Source: Fibrobacteraceae bacterium
GTDB lineage: Bacteria; Fibrobacterota; Fibrobacteria; Fibrobacterales; Fibrobacteraceae
DNA: 15,986 bases
Assembly (NCBI GenBank): GCA_021443045.1
Contig: JABUUT010000016.1
Location: 26,144-42,129 of the forward strand
Reading direction: 5' to 3'
The notes beneath the pieces were generated by a model. The model was not told where the DNA came from and did not search any database. It saw only the letters and a list, made by a program, of their open reading frames with translations. This document shows positions 7,245-14,819 of the stretch, one piece after another; position 1 is the first letter of the stretch, and each line of letters begins with the position of its first letter. Position numbers and translations under genes: made by a program.

Positions 7245-10200
7245 TTACTTATCTCCATTGGTCTCAATGTCAAGACCCAAAGAATGTACTTCGCGAATCA
7301 TAACGTGGAAGGATTCAGGAACACCTGGCTTAGGTGTGTTCTTGCCGTGAACGATAGCATCGTAAACGAGGGAACGACCGGTCACATCGTCAGACTTGAC
7401 GGTGAGAAGTTCCTGAAGTGTATAAGCAGCACCATAAGCTTCGAGGGCCCACACTTCCATTTCACCGAAGCGCTGGCCACCGAACTGGCTCTTACCACCC
7501 AGAGGCTGTTGAGTAACCAGAGCGTAGGAACCGATGGAACGTGCGTGAATCTTGTCGTCAACCAAGTGGCCAAGCTTGAGGTAGTACATGTAACCGATGG
7601 TCACAGGGTTCAAGAAGGCTTCACCAGTGCGGCCGTCATAGAGCTTGGCCTTACCGATAATCTTGTTGTTGGCTGGATCCATTTCGTAGTTCACAACCGG
7701 GTTCTTTTCGTAAGCCTTTTTAAGTTCTTCACAAATCTGCTCAAAGGAGGCACCATCGAATACAGGAGTAGAAACCTTGAAGCCCAGGGTCTTTGCAGCC
7801 CAGCCCAAGTGTACTTCCAGCACCTGACCGATGTTCATACGGGAAGGCACGCCCAGAGGGTTCAAGAGAATCTGGAGAGGACGACCGTCTTCCGTAAACG
7901 GCATATCTTCTACAGGAACTATCTTGGAAACAACACCCTTGTTACCATGGCGACCAGCCATCTTGTCACCAATGGAGAGGCAGCGCTTCTTGGCAATGTA
8001 AACCTTTACGCACTGGAGAACGCCAGGCTTCAGTTCATCGCCCTTAGTCACCTTGTCAATTTCCTTTTCCATGGTGCGGGTAAGGGTATCCAAATTGTCG
8101 CGGGCCACCAGCACAAGGCTAAGCACCTTTTCCTGGAGTTCATCATCACCCACAACGAATGTAGACATTGGAGAAACCTTGGTTACATCCAAATAAGCCA
8201 GATTCTGTTCGTTATAAGTCTGACCTTCACGAATCATCAATTCGTGGGTTTCGTTGTCCATCACCTTGCCGGCAGCCTTGCCACCGAGAAGGTCGAACAA
8301 GTGTTCGCGGCAGGAATCCTTGATGCGGTCAATCTGAGTCTGGAAGTTGGAACGGATACTTTCGATAGTTTCCTGATCCTTTTCCTTGCTCTTCTTGTCG
8401 CTCTTGTCTTTCTTGCTAAAGATGCGAGTTTCAAGAACCACACCCTTCATGCCTGGAGGAGCCTTGAGGGAAGAATCACGAACATCGCCAGCCTTTTCAC
8501 CGAAAATAGCGCGGAGGAGGCGTTCTTCTGGAGAAAGTTCGGTTTCGCCCTTAGGAGTTACCTTACCAACGAGAATATCGTCGGCATGAACTTCGGCACC
8601 CACGCGAATCACACCGTTTTCGTCCAGGTTGCGGAGTGCTTCTTCGCCCACGTTAGGAATTTCACGAGTCAATTCTTCGGGGCCGCGCTTGGTATCGCGA
8701 ACTTCCAGTTCGTATTCTTCGATATGGATGGAGGTAAATGTATCCTTGATGGCCAATTCTTCGGAAATGATAACGGCGTCTTCGTAGTTGTAACCATTCC
8801 AAGGAAGGAAGCCAATCAAAATGTTCTTACCCAAAGCCAGTTCACCGTGGTCGGTAGAAACACCGTCGGCCAAAACATCGCCGGCTTCTACAAAGTCACC
8901 CACGTTAACAACAGGCTTCTGGTTAATGCAAGAATCTTGGTTGGAACGTTCGAACTTACGGAGCACGTAGTTATCAATAGGATCCTTGCCCAAGAATTCG
9001 TAATTTTCACCGAGGCCGGTAAGAGGTTCAAAAATGCCACCCTTCATTTCGCCACGCTGAACCGTAATGTTGCGGGCATCAACGAAGGTAACCTTACCAG
9101 AGTGCTTGGCGCGAATAACAGTTCCGGAGTCGAGAGCGGCACGACGTTCCAGACCAGTACCAACCACAGGAGCTTCTGCACGGAGCAGAGGCACAGCCTG
9201 GCGCTGCATGTTGGAACCCATCAAGGCGCGGTTGGCGTCATCGTGTTCCAAGAATGGAATAAGACCGGCAGCCACAGAAACAATCTGCATTGGAGCCACG
9301 TCCATCAAGTCTACCACAGGAATCGAGTCACCTGTATCTGGGTCGATGCCACCTACAGGAACAGAGTCTTGACGGAGCAAGTGTGGGTATTCACTCTGGG
9401 CACGAACAATAACGTATTCATCCTTGAAGCGGTTATCGTCTGTAAGTTCTGTACTTGCAGGAGCCACCACAAAAGCGTCTTCTTCGTCAGCAGTGAGGAA
9501 GGTGATAAAGTCGGAAACAACTTGTTCCACCTTGTCGCTAACTTGTACATAATCTACTACGGCAGGCTTGTCAATGGAGAAACCGTTGCGATAGTAAGAA
9601 ACATTGCCGTCAGCATCCTTCACTTCAAAGGACTTGTTCACAAAGCTATTGAACAGTTCCCGCTGACGGTTGTCCAAATTCATGCGTACCTGGTCCATTT
9701 CCTTGTTGGAAAGTTCCAACTGCACAAACAGGTGAGGGTCGTGTACAAAACCCTTGAAAATGCCAAAGTGCCACTTTTCTTCCGGGAAGAAGCACTTGTT
9801 GCCTTGGGCATCCTTGTATTCTACCAGGCCCACAATGCGGTATGGAGTTTCAATAAAACCAAAGTGGTTTACCACAGCGTAGGAAGCCAGGGAGTTGATA
9901 AGACCAATGTTTGGACCTTCTGGAGTTTCGATGGGGCACAGACGACCATAGTGGGTGTAGTGAACGTCACGAACTTCGAAGCCGGCGCGTTCACGAGACA
10001 AACCACCAGGACCCAAAGCAGAAAGACGACGCTTGTGGGTAAGTTCGGAAAGTGGGTTCATCTGGTCCATGAACTGGGACAGCTGGCTGGAACCAAAGAA
10101 GGACTGAACCACGGAGCTAACCATGCGTGTATTGACCAGGTCACGTGGAGTAGTCTGTTCGTCATCGTTGTGGAGGGCCAGGTTTTCGCGAATAACGCGG

Positions 10201-11519
10201 GCCATGCGAGAAAGGCCAACAGAAATCTGGTTAGCCAACAGTTCGCCAACGGAGCGTGTGCGACGGTTGCCCAAGTGGTCGATATCGTCGAGCACAAAAC
10301 CATCAGTCTGGTTGTAGAGACCCACCATGTATTCAATGATGGCAAGGAAGTCGGCCTTGCTCATGGTCATGGTTGTTACTGTTGGGCGAACAAATTCGGA
10401 ACCCTGTTCAGCTAGAATGGCGTTGATTGCAGGTGTGTAAACCTTGGCATTCAAGCGGTAGCGGCCCACTTCGCCAAGATCGTACTTGCGAGGGTCATTG
10501 AGGAACAGGGAATCAAAGTACACTTCGGCAGTCTGAAGGTTTGGAGCTTCTTCCTGCTGCTGGTGCGTCACGGAGTAGATAGCCTTGAGGGCGTCTTCAC
10601 GTGTCTTAGTCTTGTCAGCGGCAAGAGTGTAGTGGATAAGAAGGTTTTCTTCATCCTTGGAAAGAAGAGTCACTTCGTCTACGCTGCTTTCGCGGAGACG
10701 TTCCAACTTCTTGTCGTCAATAACAGTGTTGGCTTCCAGAATGATTTCGCCAGTGCTGGTGTCAACAACGTCTTTGAAGATAACGCGGTCAATAAGAACG
10801 CACACGCCGTTTTCGTCAAACTGTTCGGCCAGTTCGTTCACGGATACCACATCGGTCTTCTTGTAGAACAAATTCAAAATATCCTGAGTGGATTCAAAAC
10901 CGATGCAACGAAGCATGGCGGTTGCAGCCAGCTTTTTCTTGCGGTCGATGATAAGGTAAAGAATATCACCTTCGGTGTTGAATTCAACCCATGCACCACG
11001 ATGAGGAATGATGCGGCTCTTGTAATCGGAACGGCCATTGGGCTGCATTTCTTCGTCGAAGCTTACACCAGGAGAACGATGCAACTGGGAAACCACAACA
11101 CGTTCTGCACCATTCACAATGAATGTGCCGTTTTCTGTCATGATTGGCAATTCGCAAATCAGAACATCGTTTTTGACTTCTTCCTTGAGCTTGCGGTCCT
11201 CGCCATCTTCTTCAAAAATCTGAAGGGACAATGTGGCAAAGAGCTCCATGGAATAAGTGAGACCACGCTCACGACATTCTGGGATACTGTATTTCGGAAT
11301 TCCGAAATAATAGCCTTCATATTTCAGGGAAAAAAGTTCCTTGATGTCCGTAATTGGAAAAATATCCTGGAACACGCGTTCCAAGCCCACCTTCATCCTT
11401 TTTTCCTGGGGGATATTGGCTTGGAGGAACTGCTCGTAAGAAGCCTTCTGGACTTCGATTAAGTACGGGAGTTCCAGTTGGAACCTGTTGGAGGAATAAG
11501 ACTTTCTCTCCGTAGTCAT
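7245..11519 (-). CDS. rpoB: DNA-directed RNA polymerase subunit beta
   Basis: The beta subunit completes the RNA polymerase active site and carries the rifampicin pocket. It has 1424 residues against about 1340 in E. coli. The ATG at 11519 has a TGAGGT ribosome site six bases upstream. Seen in order: protrusion and lobe with an SI1-type insertion (about 204-350); rifampicin cluster 476-504 with Gln482, Asp485, His495 and Ser500 equal to E. coli Gln513, Asp516, His526 and Ser531; P-I-E-T-P-E-G-P-N at 529-537; N-R-A-L-M-G-S-N-M-Q-R-Q near 763-774; SI2-type charged helical insertion (about 1034-1160); G-D-K-M-A-G-R-H-G-N-K-G at 1184-1195; C-terminal clamp-contact region with G-G-K-S-Q-F-G-G-Q-R at 1341-1350. 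Met487 replaces E. coli Asn518. About 100 extra residues lie between about 564 and 663. It is followed by rpoC after one base. Confidence 0.98.
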   Translation of the reverse strand: MTTERKSYSSNRFQLELPYLIEVQKASYEQFLQANIPQEKRMKVGLERVFQDIFPITDIKELFSLKYEGYYFGIPKYSIPECRERGLTYSMELFATLSLQIFEEDGEDRKLKEEVKNDVLICELPIMTENGTFIVNGAERVVVSQLHRSPGVSFDEEMQPNGRSDYKSRIIPHRGAWVEFNTEGDILYLIIDRKKKLAATAMLRCIGFESTQDILNLFYKKTDVVSVNELAEQFDENGVCVLIDRVIFKDVVDTSTGEIILEANTVIDDKKLERLRESSVDEVTLLSKDEENLLIHYTLAADKTKTREDALKAIYSVTHQQQEEAPNLQTAEVYFDSLFLNDPRKYDLGEVGRYRLNAKVYTPAINAILAEQGSEFVRPTVTTMTMSKADFLAIIEYMVGLYNQTDGFVLDDIDHLGNRRTRSVGELLANQISVGLSRMARVIRENLALHNDDEQTTPRDLVNTRMVSSVVQSFFGSSQLSQFMDQMNPLSELTHKRRLSALGPGGLSRERAGFEVRDVHYTHYGRLCPIETPEGPNIGLINSLASYAVVNHFGFIETPYRIVGLVEYKDAQGNKCFFPEEKWHFGIFKGFVHDPHLFVQLELSNKEMDQVRMNLDNRQRELFNSFVNKSFEVKDADGNVSYYRNGFSIDKPAVVDYVQVSDKVEQVVSDFITFLTADEEDAFVVAPASTELTDDNRFKDEYVIVRAQSEYPHLLRQDSVPVGGIDPDTGDSIPVVDLMDVAPMQIVSVAAGLIPFLEHDDANRALMGSNMQRQAVPLLRAEAPVVGTGLERRAALDSGTVIRAKHSGKVTFVDARNITVQRGEMKGGIFEPLTGLGENYEFLGKDPIDNYVLRKFERSNQDSCINQKPVVNVGDFVEAGDVLADGVSTDHGELALGKNILIGFLPWNGYNYEDAVIISEELAIKDTFTSIHIEEYELEVRDTKRGPEELTREIPNVGEEALRNLDENGVIRVGAEVHADDILVGKVTPKGETELSPEERLLRAIFGEKAGDVRDSSLKAPPGMKGVVLETRIFSKKDKSDKKSKEKDQETIESIRSNFQTQIDRIKDSCREHLFDLLGGKAAGKVMDNETHELMIREGQTYNEQNLAYLDVTKVSPMSTFVVGDDELQEKVLSLVLVARDNLDTLTRTMEKEIDKVTKGDELKPGVLQCVKVYIAKKRCLSIGDKMAGRHGNKGVVSKIVPVEDMPFTEDGRPLQILLNPLGVPSRMNIGQVLEVHLGWAAKTLGFKVSTPVFDGASFEQICEELKKAYEKNPVVNYEMDPANNKIIGKAKLYDGRTGEAFLNPVTIGYMYYLKLGHLVDDKIHARSIGSYALVTQQPLGGKSQFGGQRFGEMEVWALEAYGAAYTLQELLTVKSDDVTGRSLVYDAIVHGKNTPKPGVPESFHVMIREVHSLGLDIETNGDK

Positions 11520-11556
11520 TTGAAATACCTCATCCGATGAAGAGCTGAATGATAGA

Positions 11557-11564
11557 CAAAATTA
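11557..11564 (-). promoter_or_regulatory. Weak candidate promoter -7 element before rpoB
   Basis: The minus strand reads TAATTTTG here, which fits TAnnTTTG, about 37 bases before the rpoB ATG. No TTG lies at the expected 19-21 bases upstream. An internal rpoB promoter is plausible because the rplL-rpoB gap is 137 bases, but the evidence is thin. Confidence 0.25.
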
Positions 11565-11597
11565 GTAAATTCAAAAACTAATAAGGTCAGCAAAGAC

Positions 11598-11631
11598 ACC
11601 AAAGGCCCGCACATTCGTGCAGGCGATTGGT
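11598..11631 (-). terminator. Hairpin between rplL and rpoB, likely attenuator or processing site
   Basis: On the minus strand an eight-pair stem (11617-11624 with 11605-11612, one U-G wobble) closes a four-base loop. After a two-by-two internal loop a further five pairs form (11627-11631 with 11598-11602). The bases after the stem are only moderately U-rich (GTCTTTGC), so complete termination is unlikely. In E. coli the same gap holds a partial terminator and an RNase III site that lower rpoBC relative to rplJL. A similar role here is inferred from position. Confidence 0.55.
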
Positions 11632-11656
11632 TGTAAGAATTAGTGAAGTTGAAGCA

Positions 11657-12025
11657 TTACTTAAGAGTAACCTTTGCTCCGAGTTCTTCCAATTCCTTCT
11701 TGAGTTTTTCAGCATCAGCCTTTGGCATAGCTTCCTTAACGACGCTGCCGGCCTTTTCAACGAGGTCCTTAGCTTCCTTCAGGCCGAGACCTGTAACTTC
11801 GCGAACCTTCTTGAGTACCTGCATCTTGTTAGCACCGCAGTCAGCGAGTACTACGTCGAATTCAGTCTTTTCTTCAGCAGGAGCTGCAGCAGCAGCCATA
11901 ACTACAGCGCCACCAGCAGCAGCTTCGATGCCGTGAGTTTCCTTGAGATAGTCAGCCAAAGCCTTAGCTTCGAGAAGGGTAAGACCAACAATTTGATCGC
12001 CCAATGCCTTGATATCAGTTGCCAT
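11657..12025 (-). CDS. rplL: 50S ribosomal protein L7/L12
   Basis: This is the acidic stalk protein bL12, present as multiple dimers on L10, which recruits and stimulates translational GTPases. The 122 residues are typical. An N-terminal dimerisation domain (about 1-32) is followed by a flexible Ala-rich hinge (about 35-52) and a globular C-terminal domain from about 54, with the conserved K-x-x-V-I/V-K-x-V-R-E-x-T-G-L-G-L-K-E-A-K pattern ending near residue 86. The ATG at 12025 has GGAG nine bases upstream. The 51-base gap after rplJ is A-rich with no hairpin. It is followed by the 137-base spacer to rpoB. Confidence 0.97.
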   Translation of the reverse strand: MATDIKALGDQIVGLTLLEAKALADYLKETHGIEAAAGGAVVMAAAAAPAEEKTEFDVVLADCGANKMQVLKKVREVTGLGLKEAKDLVEKAGSVVKEAMPKADAEKLKKELEELGAKVTLK

Positions 12026-12076
12026 GATGTGTTTCTCCGATTATTCCGTTTAAATTTTTTGGTTTGTGGTTGTTGT

Positions 12077-12622
12077 TTAAGCTTCTGGAGCAGCAGCTTC
12101 TTCTGCTGGTGCAGCTCCTTCGCCAGATTCTTTTTCCAATTTTTCTTGGAGTGCCTTGATTTGACCTGCGATTGTAGAACCAGGTCCGAGAGCAATAGAA
12201 ACGATCTGAGCGATCATACCCTTGCGGTCTGGGATCTTGGAGAGGTTTACAACTTCAGAGCCTGGCATAGCCTTGCCATCAAGGAATACGCTCTTGGCAA
12301 TCAAGAAGTCTGGGTTAGCTTTGTGGAATGCTTCAATTTCGCGAGCAGGTGCGATTGGATCATCAGCGAAACCAACCATAACGGAAGTTGCGCCGGTGAG
12401 AGCATCGTCGAGACCTTCAACGTTCAAAGCCTTGAGCACACGCTTGAGAAGAGTGTTCTTCACAGCATGGTACTTGATACCCTTGGAGTTGAGAGTCTTG
12501 CGGAGGGCATTGTCCAATTCTACGGTAATGCCCTGGTAATTGAGCAGATAGACGGCAGCAGCGTCCTTGAAGGACTCAACGAGTGCGTCCACAGTCTGTT
12601 GTTTTTTAACTACAGCTTTCAT
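12077..12622 (-). CDS. rplJ: 50S ribosomal protein L10
   Basis: Protein uL10 forms the base of the ribosomal stalk, binding 23S rRNA near the GTPase centre and holding L7/L12 dimers through its C-terminal helix. The 181 residues include the N-terminal V-V-K-K-Q-Q-T-V-D-A-L segment, a conserved K-N-T-L-L-K-R at 55-61, and a charged C-terminal helix that ends in an Ala/Glu/Pro-rich tail. The ATG at 12622 has AGGAGG four bases upstream, and that site overlaps the rplA stop codon. Only eight bases separate rplA from rplJ, so there is no room for the structured L10 leader that controls this gene in many bacteria. Confidence 0.96.
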   Translation of the reverse strand: MKAVVKKQQTVDALVESFKDAAAVYLLNYQGITVELDNALRKTLNSKGIKYHAVKNTLLKRVLKALNVEGLDDALTGATSVMVGFADDPIAPAREIEAFHKANPDFLIAKSVFLDGKAMPGSEVVNLSKIPDRKGMIAQIVSIALGPGSTIAGQIKALQEKLEKESGEGAAPAEEAAAPEA

Positions 12623-12630
12623 GGTGCCTC

Positions 12631-13317
12631 CTAGCGTGTGAGTGCCATATCAAGTTTAACACTTGGCGTCATTGTCGCCGTCAGGGAAAGGCTCTTCACA
12701 TAAGTGCCTTTAGAAGATTGTGGCTTAGCCTTTACAACGCTGTCGATAACAGCCTTGGCGTTCTGCACTAGCTGTTCAACGGTGAAGGAAAGCTTACCAA
12801 CTGGAGCGTGAACGTTTGCGCCCTTGTCAACGCGGTACTGAATCTTACCAGCCTTGAGTTCCTTAACAGTTTGAGCAACGTTAACGGTCACTGTACCTGC
12901 CTTGGGGCTTGGCATCAAACCACGAGGACCGAGAACCTTAGCCACCTTACTAATCACCGGCATCATGTCGGGAGTAGCAACGACGGAATCAAAGTCCAGC
13001 CAGCCATCGAGAATCTTCTGAACCAAGTCTGCGCCGCCAGCATAGTCAGCACCTGCGTTCTTTGCAACTTCAAGGTTATTGTCCTTGCAGAAAACGAGGA
13101 CGCGAACTTTGCGACCGGTTCCGTTAGGAAGCACAACTGTGCCACGAACCACTTGGTCGGAATGTTTTGGGTCCACACCGAGATTGAAGTGGATTTCAAC
13201 CGTTTGGTCGAACTTCATCTCGGACTTTTTTAGGATTTCAATTGCTTCAGGAAGACCGTAGCTTTGGGTGCGGTCGTAGGCTTCAGCAATCTTTTTGTAT
13301 TTTTTTCCTCTGAACAT
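12631..13317 (-). CDS. rplA: 50S ribosomal protein L1
   Basis: Protein uL1 forms the mobile L1 stalk that helps eject deacylated tRNA. In E. coli it also represses the L11 operon by binding its mRNA. The 228 residues match the family (about 230). Seen are R-G-K-K-Y at the N-terminus, the K-V-L-G-P-R-G-L-M-P-S-P-K-A-G-T-V-T signature at about 127-144, and the C-terminal K-G-T-Y-V-K-S-L-S-L-T-A-T-M pattern. The ATG at 13317 has only AGGA about 12 bases upstream, a weak or distant ribosome site, in a 45-base gap after rplK. The stop codon is TAG. Confidence 0.97.
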   Translation of the reverse strand: MFRGKKYKKIAEAYDRTQSYGLPEAIEILKKSEMKFDQTVEIHFNLGVDPKHSDQVVRGTVVLPNGTGRKVRVLVFCKDNNLEVAKNAGADYAGGADLVQKILDGWLDFDSVVATPDMMPVISKVAKVLGPRGLMPSPKAGTVTVNVAQTVKELKAGKIQYRVDKGANVHAPVGKLSFTVEQLVQNAKAVIDSVVKAKPQSSKGTYVKSLSLTATMTPSVKLDMALTR

Positions 13318-13362
13318 GGGTTATATGTTTCCTGTCAGATACGTAACGGTGAATTACCTGCC

Positions 13363-13788
13363 TCAGTCAGCTACATCAACACCCATGGAACGAGCAGTGC
13401 CCGCCACCATGCGCATAGCAGCTTCGAGGTCGACTGTGTTTAGGTCCGGCATCTTCTTTTGGGCGATTTCCTGAACCTGTGCTTTGGTGATCTTGCCAAC
13501 TTTCTTACGGTTGGGTTCACCAGAACCACTTTCAATACCAGCAGCCTTCTTTACGAGGACTGGAACTGGTGGAACTTTCGTGATGAAAGTAAAGCTCTTG
13601 TCGGCATAGACTGTAATAACAACTGGAATAATCATTCCCTTTGCATCTTGAGTCTTAGCGTTAAATTGCTTACAAAACTCCATAATGTTCACACCCTTTT
13701 GACCAAGGGCAGGACCTACTGGAGGAGCTGGGTTAGCAGAACCACCAGGAATTTGGAGCTTGATATAACCTGTTATCTTCTTTGCCAC
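13363..13788 (-). CDS. rplK: 50S ribosomal protein L11
   Basis: Protein uL11 forms the GTPase-associated centre with 23S rRNA and is needed for RelA-type stringent signalling. It is the thiostrepton contact protein. The 141 residues are exactly the usual length. Seen are the Pro-rich A-P-P-V-G-P-A-L-G-Q thiostrepton-site segment at about 21-30, G-V-N-I-M-E-F-C-K-Q-F-N just after it, and the C-terminal G-T-A-R-S-M-G pattern that binds rRNA. The start codon is GTG at 13788, with GGAG eight bases upstream. The gap to nusG is 30 bases. Confidence 0.97.
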   Translation of the reverse strand: MAKKITGYIKLQIPGGSANPAPPVGPALGQKGVNIMEFCKQFNAKTQDAKGMIIPVVITVYADKSFTFITKVPPVPVLVKKAAGIESGSGEPNRKKVGKITKAQVQEIAQKKMPDLNTVDLEAAMRMVAGTARSMGVDVAD

Positions 13789-13818
13789 TTTTTTATCTCC
13801 GTGTCAAAAACCACACCA

Positions 13819-14361
13819 TTAAGCGTCGGCGGACTCAACTTGATTAAAGCCAAGTTCAACCGGCGTAGAACGACCGAATACAGAAACCATGACCTTGACT
13901 TTGGTCTTGTCTTCCATAACTTCGTCTACGACGCCCACAAAGTCCTTGAACGGGCCTTCCTTGATGCGGACATTTTCGCCAATTGTGTATGGTATTTGGA
14001 TCTCGCCTTCGATGGAATTATCAGGATCAACTCCAAGGAGACGATCGACCTCGCTCTGACGAAGTGGAATTGGTGTACGGCTAGTACGTGTCATTCCACC
14101 AAAATGGGTGACCCCATTAATGGTAGCCACCAGGTGCTGGGTGAGCTCGTCCAGCTCCATTTCAATGATGATGTAAGCAGGGAACAACTTCTGAACGGAA
14201 ACGCGACGTTTCCCGCGAACGATGGAAACCACCTCGCGGGTCGGAACGACAATTTGTCCAAACTTGTCTTGGACGCCTTCGCGTTCAATCATCTGTTCAA
14301 GATGTTTCTTGATATTATCTTCCTGGCCGGAAAAGGTATGAACTGCAAACCATTGCATCAT
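13819..14361 (-). CDS. nusG: Transcription termination/antitermination protein NusG
   Basis: NusG binds the RNA polymerase clamp, increases processivity, and couples to Rho or to ribosomal protein S10. The 180 residues match the standard two-domain form. The NGN domain (about 2-108) includes W-F-A-V-H-T at 4-9 and L-F-P-A-Y-I at 59-64. The KOW domain (about 125-178) includes G-E-N-V-R-I-K-E-G-P-F at 128-138. Two ATG codons stand in tandem at 14361 and 14358. The first is chosen because GGAGG lies eight bases upstream of it. The gap to secE is four bases, so the secE-nusG pair is tightly coupled. Confidence 0.97.
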   Translation of the reverse strand: MMQWFAVHTFSGQEDNIKKHLEQMIEREGVQDKFGQIVVPTREVVSIVRGKRRVSVQKLFPAYIIIEMELDELTQHLVATINGVTHFGGMTRTSRTPIPLRQSEVDRLLGVDPDNSIEGEIQIPYTIGENVRIKEGPFKDFVGVVDEVMEDKTKVKVMVSVFGRSTPVELGFNQVESADA

Positions 14362-14365
14362 ACTA

Positions 14366-14551
14366 TTAGCCTCCCATAATCTTGTCGATAATCCAGGAAA
14401 GACCTACATCAAGGCCGGCAATGTAAAGACCCATAATAACGCTGAAAAGCATTACAACCATGGTGGAACCCTTAAGTTCTTCCCAAGTAGGCCAAGTAAC
14501 TTTTTTCAATTCTTGGATTGATTCTTTAACATATTGCTGAATCTTGCGCAT
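14366..14551 (-). CDS. secE: Preprotein translocase subunit SecE
   Basis: SecE clamps SecY in the inner-membrane protein-conducting channel. The 61 residues are the short form with a single membrane segment. An amphipathic helix contains the signature E-L-K-K-V-T-W-P-T at 14-22, followed by one hydrophobic stretch at about 29-53. The ATG at 14551 has GGAG five bases upstream. It stands between tRNA-Trp and nusG, its usual neighbours. Confidence 0.95.
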   Translation of the reverse strand: MRKIQQYVKESIQELKKVTWPTWEELKGSTMVVMLFSVIMGLYIAGLDVGLSWIIDKIMGG

Positions 14552-14571
14552 AATGACTCCGGAAAGTTAAG

Positions 14572-14644
14572 CAGGTCGAGAGGGACTCGAACCCCCAACC
14601 AACGGTTTTGGAGACCGTGACTCTACCAATTGAGCTATCGACCT
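14572..14644 (-). tRNA. trnW: tRNA-Trp (anticodon CCA)
   Basis: The minus strand folds into a complete cloverleaf. A seven-pair acceptor stem joins 14638-14644 and 14573-14579. The D arm contains GCTC and GAGT, the anticodon stem is ACGGT/ACCGT with loop CTCCAAA (anticodon CCA), and the T arm has loop TTCGAGT. The discriminator base is G, as expected for tryptophanyl-tRNA synthetase. The 3' CCA is not encoded and must be added after processing. It lies 10 bases after rpmG and 20 before secE, so it is cut from the operon transcript. Confidence 0.96.
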
Positions 14645-14654
14645 TTAAACTTCC

Positions 14655-14807
14655 TTACTTTGTTTCCTTGTGAACAGTATGCTTGCGGCAGAACGGGCAG
14701 TACTTCTTGAATTCCACGCGGGAAGGATGAAGACGCTTATTCTTATCACAATCATAATTGCGCTGATTGCATTCTGTGCATTCAAGCACGATGAGTTCTC
14801 TAGGCAT
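14655..14807 (-). CDS. rpmG: 50S ribosomal protein L33
   Basis: This small large-subunit protein bL33 lies near the E site. The 50 residues carry two C-x-x-C pairs, Cys10/Cys13 and Cys37/Cys40, the zinc-binding form of L33, plus the family pattern L-E-C-T-E-C near the N-terminus and F-K-K-Y-C-P-F-C-R-K-H-T at 33-44. The ATG at 14807 follows tuf by 12 bases with a weak GGGG ribosome site, suggesting translation coupled to tuf. The next element is tRNA-Trp. Confidence 0.95.
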   Translation of the reverse strand: MPRELIVLECTECNQRNYDCDKNKRLHPSRVEFKKYCPFCRKHTVHKETK

Positions 14808-14819
14808 TAATGACCCCGA

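Noticed and set aside
7244..7273. Upstream ATG starts for rpoC at 7273 and 7258, overlapping rpoB
   Set aside because: The well-placed GGAGAT ribosome site lies between them and the ATG at 7243, and the protein from 7243 starts as expected for the family.
7194..10415. A 1073-codon open frame on the plus strand, antisense to rpoB
   Set aside because: It is in codon register with rpoB, so it would be broken only by TTA, CTA or TCA codons in rpoB, which the strongly biased rpoB codon use avoids. The protein resembles nothing known, and rpoB beneath it is certain.
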